Shown here: piece after piece, positions 1 to 12,605 of the stretch
How positions within the stretch are numbered: position 1 is the stretch's first letter
Layout of the letters: every line of letters begins with the position of its first letter
NCBI GenBank assembly: GCA_030549495.1
Contig: JAUIRK010000894.1
Span: 372,001 to 436,000, forward strand
Length of the DNA: 64,000 nt
Reading direction: 5' to 3'
Origin: Nectonema munidae
Taxonomy: Eukaryota > Nematomorpha > Nectonematoida > Nectonematidae
Position numbers and translations under genes: made by a program
Notes under the pieces: model-generated
Database searches by the model: none
What the model saw: only the letters and a program-made list of their open reading frames with translations
What the model was told of the DNA's origin: nothing

Positions 1-3000
1 TACATAAACTGCTAAATTAATCTAATAATCTAAATAGAAATCTCAAAATGTTTGCTTTATACAAATACGATTATGTCACATCCTTGAAATTATGGGGGGG
101 GGGGGGGGGGAGGGTTCAGGCTTCTTCCAAAAAGGACAACAAAATTTTCGGAATTCCTACTCCTCTCTTGTCTATTCTATTTCATTCTTAATTAAGCTTA
201 ATGTAAACTTTAACCCCCGCCCTATTAAGCTTAACGTCAACAATGAGAGGAATTATAAATAACAACATGCATAACCAAACTTTCTCCCTTGAAATAGATG
301 CGCACTATTTCCAAATTATGTGTAGAAAAGGGGTAAAGATATCAATTAACAATAAAAAAATTGGAAATTTTATTGAATGAAAAAAATCCTTCGTTAATTT
401 TCAGTTGTTCCATTTCTTCTTTCTAAAAAATGAAAATCTTTTATTGAGAAAAATAAATTAAAAAAAACACATCCAAATTACATAACTTTTCTGAGGTAAT
501 TTCTATCAAAAAATGAAAAAACAGAACCAAAGCTAGAAGACTTGGTATTAGAATTTTTGTGTATAAGAATAAGTGTAAGTCAGTTAGACTCAAAAAAGGG
601 TATAAAATAAAGATAAAATTGTTCAACCAAAAACCAAACAATAAATTAAGATTGCATTACTTCATTTTTCTCAAGTTTAAAAGTTAAATTGGTGCAAGCA
701 AACAACAAGTAGTCAAACTATAATTTTGCCCGAGTCAGCTTCCAAAAACAAAGTTAAAAAATATTAAAATGTAATAATAAATTTTTTATGAAGCAAAATA
801 AAATACTTAAATGATACAAACAGAAAATAGTCAAACGATAAATTCAGATACTCTTACTTGGACGTTCTGATTCAAGATCTACAAAAAGTAAAACAACAAC
901 GTTTAACCTTTTGCGATGATTTGCCTTTTATAATAACTTTTAAGCAAAAAAAAGTCTATCAGAAAAAGTTATAGAGCTTCAACAAAATAGATCAAGTACA
1001 TTTTTAACAACTAAAACATTTTGTTTGGATATTATATTTTTATTATAATAATCAACAAATTTTAATGATTTAATTAATTATGTACAGTGTTACTCACAAA
1101 ATTTAACAATCGAACATTATTAAAAAAATAGGGTATTTTTGCCTTTTAAACGGAATAGCTAGTCAAAATATTCATTCCCAAATATCTATTGTTGAAAGAA
1201 ATTTCTTGATTGAAAAAATTAAGGTTTTCAAATGTTACAAAATGTAACAAATGTACTGATAAAGATTAAAAGTGATCTTTGTTGAAAAATTTTTAACGCA
1301 AGTCTTACAATATTCATTCATATAAAATTGTAACGCTTGATAACTTTACTTTTCTCTCATTTAAAAACATAAACAAATTTTGATTTTTGCAAAATGTTTG
1401 GTGTATTAAGTTATGTTAAAAGTAAAAATTCGAAAATAAAATATGCAACCAAAAATCTGTGATTAATTTGAATAGCTGAACTTTGGTGTCATTAAAAAAT
1501 GTTCTGAAAATATTGAACTAAAAACATATATTTCATATATTTTTAATATGAATAAATATATGATAAAAACATATATTTCATTAAAAATTTGAATCAATAT
1601 TTTTGGAGACAATTTGGAAGTAAATCTTAAATTTGAAACACCTATAGGTATTTTCGAATCCTAAATGCGAATACTCACTCCAGATATAATACCAACATAG
1701 CAAAAACACTCATTTTATGTAAAACTTGAAAAAATATTTTATTAGATATAATTTTCATCAATTAAAATTTTGATTGACATTTTCTAAAGAGTAGACATGA
1801 TTATGTTAAAATCAAATATATTAAATGTCATTGGCTCAAAAGTGTATATAATTTTAAATTTTCAAAGGAGAATCTAATATAGCCCCTAAGTTAACTACAG
1901 ATAATGCCAAAAATATGTTGAAAAATATTAATTTTTGATTTTTATTGAAAGTTTTTGACAAGTGGGTCATTTAATTACCATAGAAATAGTACCAAAAGAT
2001 GCAGCTCCTAAAAAATTTCTTCTGTAGATTCTATTAAACAAGAAAAATGATTTATCAAACATTCTTCTATCTTGAGAGGAAATAACTTTGTAATTCAGAA
2101 CAATAAGTGATCTTCCAGTTGAGGTTTAATATAAGAAAAATTTTAACTTTGGTCGAAATTGTGAATATATCAAATTCTTTGGAAAAAGTAAGTTTGCCAA
2201 ATTTTTTGATGTTTCTTTATACAATTCTCAACAATTAGCTAAAAAAATTGCCGACCTGAATTCCATTTTCGCCCAAAAATGGGGGATCTGGCAAAGGTTT
2301 GGAAACCCTCGTATAGAATATGGACCTAAAACTTTTAATTTATAAATTGTGATATCAAATTTTCAATGTGATGACAGGGGTATTATTATCTTATTATATT
2401 TTGAATTGATTCTAAAAAACCTTATTTTTCATTGAATGGCAAAAGTTTGCTCCTATACACATCTTTCTTGTAGATTGAAAATTGTTCAAACTTTTATTAA
2501 AATCAGCAATGACGATTACAAAAAATATCTTTGCACTTTGGGCAAAAGAAAATGCATCGAAAGAGCAAAATATCATGAAAGATATTTTACTTTGTTTGTG
2601 CATCTGTCACTTTTCTACTTCTCTGCCCCTTTTCCTATCACGTGATTTGGGAAGTTGATGAATTGAATATAAAATACTGCCTCTCTACCAAAATTTGCCT
2701 TGCATAACAAGATTTATCAAGAAAGGGTATATCTTTAAATTCATGTTATAATTTCCGTGATAAAAACACCTCTTAACCCAACATTTTATTTCAAAATAAT
2801 TCATCTTGTTTGCTTCATTTGCACGCAATGAAGTATTCCTAGAATTGCGAAAAAGAGCAGATATGATCATTAGCATTTCATTTTCTTTAAAAAAAAATTC
2901 CCTTCAAATTTGCATGAAAATGCGTGTTTTTAGCGTTAAGAAATTGAACCTTGGAAGAATGTAAATTTGTTATAGAATATAATACAGTATACACTATTCA

Positions 3001-4175
3001 TTGATGCCAATCTCATTCAAAAATCGTTGTACTTAGATATTTCTAGTTTGGTATTATGTTTCAGAATAAATTCGTTTCTTCTTTATTTTCTTGTAGAAAA
3101 ACGTAAACTAAATTTGAGCCTTTGGAAAAAAGATACGAAAAACATAATGTGTTTATTGCATTCGCCCGAATCGAATTAAGACTCTTTGAGTAATTTTTGT
3201 TTTTATAAATTATATTTAAATTCATTTTTCTAATATGTATAGAACTAGATTAAGAGGTATAAAATAGGGTTAATTTCAGAGACTCTACCCATCAAACTAT
3301 TTTATTATAGCGAAGTAAAGTTATTTAAAAGTTTATTCGTATCAAAATTTTTAATCAGATTTTCTTATAAACATATTTATAAAAACGAAGTATTTATATA
3401 TACATATGGCAAATAATGAATTAAACGTTACATCGATTTTGATGATTAATTTTCTGCTTTCTTTTTCAACGAGATTTGAGGACGATATTCATTTCTTTGA
3501 ACACTACTTGTGTTACCCTAATCATCAAAAGCTTAATCGTGTGTCTTTTTTGCAATGCTTAGAAAAATTTCTCTAAATGTCTCAAAGTTTTGGAATGTAT
3601 GGAAAGAATTTTTAATATTTACTTTTTATCAACTGGATTTGACTTGTTGGCGAAAAAGCTCCAAACTTTAATGTGTAATGTTTTGCAAGGATTTCAGATA
3701 TAACTCGTCTTTATCATACTTGAAGAAGATGTGAACTGTTGCATTAATGATAATAATGATAATCCGAAATCTTTTGTATTTGTCATTTTTGGCACCATGT
3801 GCAAGCAAAAACTCTATTCCATTAAAACGGAATAATGAAAATTTAATACTTTTAGTATTTTTTTTGTAAATCTAAACTCTACAATCCACTCAATTTGAAG
3901 TTTTATAAATCAATTCTTTAAGAACTTCTGTGGCACCAGTCTTACAAAAATTTCGTTGAAAAGGAATTCAAAGGATCACCCATAAATATCCTGGTCGTCA
4001 TAGGATCAAAGGAAAGAGGTGTTGCTATTCTTCTCTGATAAATCTTCATAGTCTTCCTCCATTAATCTTTTTTATTACATCATTTTCTTATTCTATTTTG
4101 CTTTGATATGCATAAATTAAAAAGATTACTAGACTTTAACTATTCCTTACTCTAGTCACTATTTCAACTGCTATA
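1..4175. other. AT-rich stretch without a recognised gene
   Basis: No frame here shows a recognisable domain, plausible splice-linked coding segments or codon use unlike background; the open frames are short and low-complexity. A run of 17 G lies at 94-110 in otherwise AT-rich sequence. Nothing else could be supported. Confidence 0.6.
94..110. repeat. Poly-G homopolymer
   Basis: Seventeen consecutive G residues in a strongly AT-rich background. A simple repeat and a likely site of length error. Confidence 0.9.
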
Positions 4176-4440
4176 GAAAGTGGTAAGCTTCACTGGTATG
4201 GTCGTGTGCTATGAAAAAGATATGAAGTTGAAGAGGGAAAACTAATCGAAAAGAGAAACAACATAGAATGAAAGATGGCTTAGAAAAGGAGCTGGATGCA
4301 ATTGGTCTGCAAGAAGGTTTTTTAGTTGTCGGTATCTCATCTAACTAATCTTTCCATAATTGTACATATGACATGGATGTAGCAGAGCTCCACCAGGAAG
4401 ACCCCGAACTTCCTCGGTCTCCGCGGGAAAGGTTTTAACG
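4176..4440 (+). mobile_element. 3' tail of a LINE reverse-transcriptase ORF, degenerate
   Basis: One frame reads KLHWYGRVL, matching the W-Y/F-G-H-V motif near the C-terminus of endonuclease-reverse transcriptases of RTE/Jockey-like LINEs. After a shift another frame reads RMKDGLEKELDAIGLQE, matching the following 'R-W-x-D...D-L-x-x-x-G-L' segment. Stops and at least one frame change show it is dead. No 5' part was found nearby, so it is a 5'-truncated copy or a fragment. The clade is not resolved. Confidence 0.55.
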
Positions 4441-5103
4441 GCCTTATCGGGGAATTGATAGAAAATTTGATCGTTCTTATTCTCCTAATATATACATTAT
4501 TTACTTTTCAACATGATTTCAATAATATGAATTAATACGAAATACGAAATCTCCTATGAAATTTAAATTTATTTCGTATCATACGGTTCCACTAATCGAT
4601 GCGTTCCTATACTTTTCTATGGAAACCGCCATTTTTCACTATTAAGTTGGCAAGATGAGGGTCGTTTTATGAATGTTTACATTCTCTAATGTTTCATTGG
4701 TGGTATTCAAGTATACCACCGATTTGATCTAGTGAGTGATAGGTAGTGTAGAAGATCAATATTGTATGTGACAGTTTGGGTTAAAATTGTTTAACGATCT
4801 TCAGAAAACTTATTCTAACATATTTTGATTATTTCTTTTCCAAAGTTATTTCAACAGCTGGGAATAGCGCTCGAAACATGATTGGAAATGTAAGTCATCT
4901 TAAACTTCTTAAGATTTCTAACTCGAAAATGCGAATTCATATCATTTGGTTGCATGAAATCTCAGTACAACTTTAAATGATATACGAAGAAATTTTTTAC
5001 ACAGTAACATGTTTGAACAAAAACCTTCAAAAAATTAAAGAATGTTCAAAAAATTTTCCAAAGAAATTTGAGAAAAACATGTTAGATTACATTTCCAAAG
5101 AAG
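4441..5103. other. Non-coding stretch, nothing recognised
   Basis: Between the LINE tail and the hAT-type element I see no coding frame, no terminal repeats and no tRNA-like structure. Confidence 0.5.
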
Positions 5104-5413
5104 TATTAGAGCAGTGTTTCCCAAATTGGGGACTTTTTTCGGGGGATAGAGGGTTCTGAGAAAAAGAAGTTAATAATTCAGAAAATCATGAAAACATTGC
5201 GGTACCTGACGTTAGAATTAATCTCAAAATAGTCTTCGTATGTAATGCTGTAAACTGTAACAATGTTCTATGTATATTCTACAATATACAACTCCAAGTT
5301 TTAATGGCGATTTTTGTACTCTAATTTCTATTACCTTGTTTAATTCATCCAAATTAGAAAGCTTTTTTGAATAAAAAACTACTATTATTTATTTATTTAT
5401 TTATTTTTTTACT

Positions 5414-6531
5414 ATGAAGAAAATAAATGTTGATTCTTCTTGGAAATGCTTTAAATGCAAAGTTGTAAAAGAACAAGATATGATATCTTGCTTTTCTTGC
5501 AACAAATGGTTTTGTTATAATTGTTCAGCACTACCTAAAAGCTTCAATAAAAATTTTGATAAATATTTCTCTGCAGGAATTAGATGGATATGCAAAGAAT
5601 GTTCAAGCTTATCTAAAAAATTAAAGTCTTCATCTTGTGGTAACAAATGTGAGTATGATTCAATAGAATCATTTAAAAAAGATTTGCAACTTGTAAGTGA
5701 AAACATAAAAATTATAAAAGAAAAAGTATCACTTAATTCAAAAAAGAATTTAAAGGATTCTGCTAATGTCGAACAAAATTCGTATGCTGAAGCTGTAAAA
5801 AAAATTTTAATGTTCTATATCTTAAATTAGATTCTAATCAAAAGCCATCTGCTAAAGATATGCTTCAAAGTATCAAAGTCAATTGCATTAAGGAGAAATC
5901 AGATTCTTTAAAAATTTCCATTGCTGATAAAAGTAATATGTTGAAAGCTGAAAGCATTCTTCAAAGCAATAATGTTGAATTCAAAAAAGAAAAGCAGATA
6001 CTGCCTAAACTAAAGATATCAGTTCCTGTAGATATTGAAGACGCTTTTGTACGGGATAAAATTCTGGAGAAAAATGAGATGATAAAAGATTTAGTTTCTA
6101 ATGGAGGTACACTTAATTTTCTTTTCTCTTTTAAATCTAATTTTAAATATACAAAATTTTGTGTTTTTAAATGCGATTCTAATATATATAACTGTATTAA
6201 AAAGTTAGGTTTTTACTTATTTGTACAATTTAGTAAATGTAAATGCTACACATACGTTTCTAATCTTCAGTGTATGAAGTGTTTAGGTTTTAATCATACT
6301 TCTACGAATTGTAAGAAAGAAGTAAAGAGATGTGCGTTCTGCTCATCTGAGGATCACATTTTTAAGGAATGTATTAATAAAGGTAATATAAGTAAAATAT
6401 CTTGTTTTAATTGTACAATTAAAAAAAATATCGACAACAAGCATTTGGCCTGCAGTTTAAAATGTCCCTTAGTAAAAAATAATGTCGAACATATAAAATC
6501 TAGAACTTACTACAATGCTTATGATGAGTGA
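5414..6531 (+). pseudogene. LINE ORF1: PHD-finger and zinc-knuckle RNA-binding protein, frameshifted
   Basis: The first part (5414-5830) has a PHD-like finger at residues 12-63 with cysteines at 12, 15, 26, 29, 34, 37, 60 and 63 and a Trp before the last pair. After a break in an A8 run near 5796-5803, the second part (5860-6531) continues in another frame and carries two C-x2-C-x4-H-x4-C knuckles (CMKCLGFNHTSTNC and CAFCSSEDHIFKEC), then another Cys-rich segment. In this LINE family ORF1 is thought to bind the element RNA as a nucleic-acid chaperone. One extra A in the run would restore the frame, so the break looks like slippage decay. Programmed slippage cannot be excluded but is less likely, given the other damage in ORF2. 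Confidence 0.8.
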
Positions 6532-9216
6532 ACTAATTTATAAAAATACTAATAATAATAATTTTATTAATGATCTACTTGACCTTAATATTTTTAATGA
6601 TAATATCTTTTTAGAAAAATTTTCTTCATCTAAATTTTGTGACTTAGAAGATCGTTTAAGTTTGCATAAATTCAATGTAGCTAGTCTAAATGTTCAGTCG
6701 TTGAGGGCTAAATTCGAATCACTTGTGTGTTTCCTTAACTTGTCTTAAAAATCATACCTTGCCAAATATTTTATGCTTACAAGAAGTTTGGATTAAGGAA
6801 GATAACTTAAACGTTTTTAATATTGATGGATATCATTTGATCATTCATCCACCTTCATTAAGCTCACACTCTGGCTTAGCAATATATATCGATAAAGAGT
6901 TAGAGTTTGAGGTTTGCAATTATCATTCTAGCAGTGTCTATTTTGAATCGCTTGTAATTGTTAAATTAAATTCTTGGCAAAAATTATTTATAAATAATTT
7001 TTATAGAAAACCAACAAATAATTCTCAAGAAATCGAAATTTTTATTGATGAGTTAGAATCTTACTAATATTTTACACATATCCGTATGATCTTAAATCCT
7101 CTCTTTTTTTAGGGCATTTTAACTTTGATTTATTAAAACTAAGTTCTAATACCTATACTAAAAGATTTTTTGATCTCTTTTTGTTAAATGATTTTATGCC
7201 GTCTATCACTAAATACACACGCTTTATCAGTGAGACTCTTCTAGACAACATATTTATTCCTACTGTTTTCGGTTGCGCTGCCTCATTTAATATAAATTTC
7301 CATATTTCGGATCACTTACCTATACTTACGTCCTTTGATTTAGCTTTTAATAAACAGAAAAAATACTCAAAAAAAATCTTTGATAAGACTCTTTTTGTTA
7401 AGGAAATTCAGGAATATGACTGGCATGATTATCTCAAAAACGTATACACTCAGCCTAATATTTTTTTTGAAATGATGTTGAATAAATTAAGCCACTGTAT
7501 ACGTTTATGTCAGAAAACGTTAAGCTACAAAAAAGTTCTAGCCTGTATCTTAAAAATAGCATAAAACCCTGGATGAATAAGGAATTATTAGAAATGATAA
7601 AACTAGGAAATAAAATTTTTATGAAAAAGAAAAAAACTTTTAATCTTGATTTAAACAAAAAGTATATTGATTTACGAATTATTAGCATGCAACTCCTTAA
7701 AAAATAATAGTAGCACGGACATCTATGGCATTTCCATGATGCATGTGAAGTTGGTTATAGACTACCTAGCTAAATACTTGGCTATAGGGTTTAATTCCTG
7801 CATTAAGTTTGGAATTTTTCCACGAACTTTCAAACTCAATAAAGTATGCCCAATTTATAAGAAAGATGATCAATTCAATCCCGAAAATCATCGACCGATT
7901 TCTCTCATACCAACTCTATCAAAACTGTTTGAAAAATTATTATATATACAAATAAATAAATTCATAAATTCTAACAAATTGCTATATGAACTACAGTTTG
8001 GATTTAGGAAAAATCACAACACGTAACTTCTTTTAAATCTTTTTGTAAATAATATAATAGACAACCTACAATCCGGAAGAGGCGTATTGACTATTTTCAT
8101 GGATCTTAGTAAAGCGTTTGATAGGGTTTCTCATAGACTGCTTCTACAAAAGTTGCAATTATATGGTTTTTCAGACAAAACATTGCTTCTCATGAAAAGT
8201 TATTTTGATGAACGGCAGCAACAAGTTGCTATTGATGATTGTTTGTCCGAAAAAAATAAAATTACTGCGGGTGTACCGCAAGGGTCAATTTTAGGCCCAT
8301 TACTCTTTTTAATTTATTCTAATGATTTGTATTTTACCAACAAAAATTTAAATTTCTTCTCCTTCGCTGATGATCTCACGATTAACATACCATTCCTATT
8401 CGATGATATTTTAGTCACTCATGAATATTTTAATAATCAACTTGAGGGGGTAATCAACTGGTGTTATAAGAATGGTATGAAAATTAACGTTAATAAGTCT
8501 AAAGCAATCCTATTCTCAAATAAAAAAAAAGTTGACATCAATTTTAATAACTTTATGTTTGAGATGGTCGATTCGTTTCCTTTATTAGGGGTGACCATCG
8601 ACAGTAGACTAACTTGGGCGAATCATATTACTTCTATACAAAATAAAATTTCAAGAGTGATAGGTATTTTGACGTGTTTTAAAAATGCTTTTACCATTAA
8701 AGTAAAAAAATTACTATATAACTCATTTTTTCTACCTTATATAAACTATGGGATAACACTGTGGGGACATCAAAATCTTTCACATTTGCTAAGACTACAA
8801 AAAAAGCTATTAGAATTCTTTTTAATGAAAACCGTTTGTCTCATACAAATCTAATGTTTCTTAAAGCTGAAATTTTGAAGATTGACGATCTCTATAAATA
8901 TAACCTTGCATTGACATTATACAAATATTTTAACAATCAACTGCCAGATATGTTTCTTGATTTATTAGATTTTAACCCTGGTAAAAATAAATATGATTTG
9001 CGTTGCAAATGGAAATCTCTACTTCCATTATATAATAGATCAAACTATTATCAAACAATAAAATACAGGTTGTCTGAATTTTGGAACAATAATTTTTATC
9101 TAATCGATTTATTAAGTCTAAGTATTAGTCAATTTAAAAAAAAAGTAAAAGAAACGTATACTAAAAATTATGAAGTACAATGTGTAATAAATAATTGTTT
9201 TGTATGTAATATTTAA
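6515..9216 (+). pseudogene. LINE ORF2: AP-like endonuclease and reverse transcriptase, degraded
   Basis: The start at 6515 overlaps the end of ORF1 by 17 bp. The endonuclease begins with ASLNVQSLRAK near 6700, continues with LCLQEVW (about 6770) and HFNFDLL (a GDFN-type motif, about 7115), and ends with the SDHLPI motif near 7310. A linker with KPWMNKEL follows (about 7570). The reverse transcriptase runs from about 7700: NHRPISLIPTLSKLFEKL, QFGFRKN, an in-frame TAA at 8024-8026, then DLSKAFD, GVPQGSILGPLL and the catalytic FADD near 8365. The C-terminal part changes frame near 8800 and ends at 9216. Frame changes also lie near 6735, 7070-7180, 7510-7560 and 7700, so no active enzyme can be made. 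Confidence 0.85.
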
Positions 9217-9796
9217 TAAGACTGGTAACTTAAAACTTGGATATTTTATGTCTTGATTAATATTTTGTTGTAATTTCTCCTATTTTCAAAGTATTGTTTG
9301 TATGTTAAAATTTTGTATTGTTTCTGATCGTAGTGCAACAACATAAAAGCGGCTCCTGGCCTTTTGTATTGCACAATTTTGTTTATACTTTCATTTTTTT
9401 TTCTAATAATTTTATATGTCTCAACATGGAGAATATATATAAGAATAAATTTATATCTTGTTTGTTCTATTTTATGTTAAATCACTCTTTTGTATCTCTT
9501 AATTTAATTTACCTATAAAATAAATAAAAAAAATGTATATATATCTATATATTTTTTTTCTCGATGTTATTTTGCAAGCATTCTCATTTTTTTAATTGTT
9601 TGTATTTTCAATAAAGTTTCTCTCTCTCTCTCTAACAATGTTCAAGTACAATAAATATAAAATATCTCTAGTGTTTTCATTTAGTCATATATATATATAT
9701 ATGTTGACAATATTTTTTGAAAGGGGGTAACATTCTAATTGGGGCATGTTAAATTGGGTAAAAAGCTAAGAAAGTTTGGGAATCACTGTATTAGAG

Positions 9797-12056
9797 TGTT
9801 GAATGTTATCTCAACAAATTTGACTAAAGATAAGATAACACTTATTTCTATATAAGTGTAATATATCTAAATTTATAAGTAGTGAATTGTATCTCATAAA
9901 TTTGACTAAAAATTCATCATCTCAAAAATAGTTTTTAGATTTATTTTTTTAACGATATTGTTATCAATGAATATAACGGAATTTTGATAATAAAATTTCA
10001 AAATGATAAATTTCCAGAAAATCTAAATTTCCTTTCAACAGAAAACGTGAGCCAGGAGTTTTTACCGGAATCAAGAGTATCAGACTTTCATTGGAGAAGA
10101 ATTGGAATCTATGAACTTTGATATGGAAGTATTCTTTTCACGAATAAGTTGCTAACACATCTATATACTCTCAATACAAGGTGGGGTGTGAAGAATGCAA
10201 ACTCTAGGAATAAACTTTTTTGATTTGTGAAAAGTAAACCTTGATCAAGGAAGTTATCCTGTTTGAGCTGAATTTCAGTTTTATAGTTGTTGTCATAATC
10301 ACAAAATTGGCGCCAAAACAATTTATCCAAATATTAATTTAATTTTTATGAAATATAACAATTTTTAGTTTTATAATTGTCGACGAATTCTCTTTTTTTC
10401 ATCTACTAAATCGTGTGTTTGCAAAATCTCGTGGACCTAACACGATTGGATGAAATTTTTCTCAATTTGAATCAAAATAAAGCACCAAATTAAAAAATGT
10501 CATGAAATAAAGATTTTAAATAAATATAAAAAAACTTTAATGATTAATCTATTTTACATCATTTATTTATACCATAAACTAAAATTGATCATTTTAAAAA
10601 TTTTGTCAAGAAAATTTTTGAATAATTAATTTTTAATGCAAAAAATAAAAATTAGGTTAAAAGGATTTAATTTCATTTTGGAAGTGTGCTTAAGAAAAAA
10701 TTTCAAACATGTGAAAAAAGTTTTTCCAAACACTTAAGTTCAAATTATTATCAGACTTTCGGAATAGTAATACACATTTGTTGAAAAAAATACTTAAAGT
10801 TATAAGTTGAAATACTTATACCTTTGTATATCGGATCATTTAAAAAATTAGTTAAAAAAGAATATACTCAAAAATATTCATCTATGTGTGAAACTTGTCA
10901 TTGTTATTCGTGTTTTTTTTGTTTAAGCTTTTCTCAAGCTAAGATTTTACCTTCAAGAAAAGATTTGTTTTGTTTGGTTTCTTGAAACGATATTATTGAA
11001 ACTGACTCTAAGAATATACGAAAATACTTAAATGAAGTATATCATTGTGAAAATTTAGAAAAAAAGGATGAGGTATACCATCTACCTAAACACAAAAACC
11101 ACCATCCATTAATTTGTTATGAAGATGATACATCATGCAAATCTTTTTTCGTTTTGATAAATAAGCTATCTCTTCATTCTTTCAATTCTAGAAAAATATT
11201 GACATTTTTCAGTGAACTGATAAAAATAAACATTTCTTTAAAAATAAACTTACTTAATGATAAATCATCTTTAATCTCACTCCAATTTCTATCCATATCA
11301 ATCATTCGAAATTAAATTTTTAATCGGGTAAGAATGTTTTATCTCCGTTACTTATATATTAGCTAGCATGTTGTATTTATCATTCATACTTTTCTTCTAA
11401 TTATACATATGTTCTTATTATTTATTATTCATTAAGTCTTGTGTGATTTCCTGAAAGCTAAAAGCTCAAAAGGCTATATAGACTATCTTTTATTTGCAAT
11501 TGTAAATGCCATCTTTAAGATTTATTTTATTGAATGTTTTAATCTTCTTTATCTTTGTTAAACTGTGCATTTCCCAAATAAATCTTCTCCTTCTTCTGTA
11601 AAAAGTTTCAAAGTAGTCAATAAAAGAGTCATGTTTGACTTCATAGAGGAAATGAGGTAAAAATGGCATATAAAACATAAACTATGAAATAAACTATTTT
11701 CAGTTATGATTTGCAGTTTCAATATTGAAATTGGAATTTTTTCTTTTCTTTTTTGTTTATTTGCCCTAAAAAAAGTTATTTGCGATTTAAAATGGTATAT
11801 TTTTTGAAAAGTAATTAAAAAATAGATTTTAAAATGAAATGCATTAAAATAAATATGCAAAACAGAAACAAATTTTCACAAATTTCAACAAAGAGATGAT
11901 AGGTCTGATTGTTTTCTATTAAAATGAATGAAAACTTTATTTAATGAGTATTATTAGGTCAAAACGGCACAATCTTTCTCAAATCCAATTAAATTCGGAC
12001 AAATAATGGTTTGATTGAAAAAAAGCAAAAAAGTGCTAAATAATAAATCTAAGGGG
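9797..12056. other. AT-rich stretch without a recognised gene
   Basis: Only short AT-rich frames on either strand; no domain, no repeat ends and no tRNA-like boxes were recognised. Confidence 0.55.
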
Positions 12057-12605
12057 GATGGAACACAGAATGCAAAGAAGAGAAGAGAGAAAAATTCGTG
12101 ACCAAGTTTTAGTTGTGAAGTCTTTTAGCGCTCTTGCTATGCTCTTTTTTCAAGTCTGCAAAAGCCGACATGCGAAATGTTTAGCGCTCGAATGAGAGAT
12201 TAAGCCTCGGATACTTCAAAATGATTCCAGTCAACCAGAAGAGTGTATTCCCAGATTGATTCCATTGTTTTAGCTGGTTGCGTGCTCAAGCTTCTCATTC
12301 AGTGCGCGAGTGCACTCAAGTCTGCATCTTGATAAACTTTTCAATCAAAACTCCCTAGTCCTTTTGCATTGTTGGATGGAGAGGCAGGTACTTAAAATTC
12401 TTCCATAACCTAATAAATGAATCCCTTGTCATGGAAGAAGGCGAAAGTAGCTGGAGAAAAGACCGACACACTCTGCCAAGCGAAATGCAGCATCAAGTAC
12501 GCACATTGTAGAACAACGCGGAAAGAAAAAGTGTGACTTGGTTTCATTTTAATTACTTCCCACACATTCTATGCTCAGCAAACCAGATGGAGAAGGTAGG
12601 TAGCA
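12057..12605 (+). promoter_or_regulatory. GC-richer island, candidate 5' region of the following gene
   Basis: Base composition rises clearly compared with both sides, with several CG dinucleotides (for example GCGCGAG near 12306). Donor-like sites follow: GGCAG|GTACTT at 12386, CAA|GTACGC at 12497 and AAG|GTAGGT near 12594. It lies upstream of the spliced gene that ends at 21816. A promoter or first-exon role is inference; no TATA box or initiator was singled out. Confidence 0.3.
12417..12496 (+). CDS. Candidate first coding exon of the spliced 12.4-21.8 kb gene
   Basis: An ATG directly after in-frame stops opens 26 codons (MNPLSWKKAKVAGEK, then a segment with two Cys) and reaches a CAA|GTACGC donor in phase 2. 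This is exactly the phase the exon at 15877 needs. Without splicing the frame would run to a stop at about 12537 (39 codons). The sequence is richer in G and C than its flanks. There is no hydrophobic signal peptide, so an alternative upstream exon remains possible. The link to 15877 rests only on phase and location. Confidence 0.3.

Larger units (their letters stand above)
5269..9632 (+). mobile_element. CR1/Jockey-group LINE, near full length, inactivated
   Basis: The order is a 145-bp 5' leader, ORF1 (PHD finger plus zinc knuckles), an overlapping ORF2 (endonuclease then reverse transcriptase), a 3' UTR of about 410 bp, and a terminal (TC)n tract instead of poly-A. An 11-bp repeat, TAACAATGTTC, at 5258-5268 and 9633-9643 is the probable target duplication, placing the 5' end at 5269. 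The reverse transcriptase has DLSKAFDRVSHRLL, GVPQGSILGPLLF and FADD, typical of the CR1/L2/Jockey assemblage; the exact clade is not settled. Several frameshifts and one clear in-frame stop make it non-functional, yet all domains are readable, so it is not very old. It inserted into the hAT-type MITE around it. Confidence 0.85.
5112..9788. mobile_element. hAT-type miniature element, split by a LINE insertion
   Basis: The left end reads CAGTGTTTCCCAAA and the right end, reverse-complemented, reads CAGTGATTCCCAAA. This is the CAGTG-type terminus known from hAT transposons. The element is flanked by a perfect 8-bp target duplication, TATTAGAG, at 5104-5111 and 9789-9796, the length that hAT transposases make. 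Without the LINE (5269-9632) and its target duplication the element is about 302 bp with no coding frame, so it is a non-autonomous MITE. It must be older than the LINE it carries. Confidence 0.85.
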
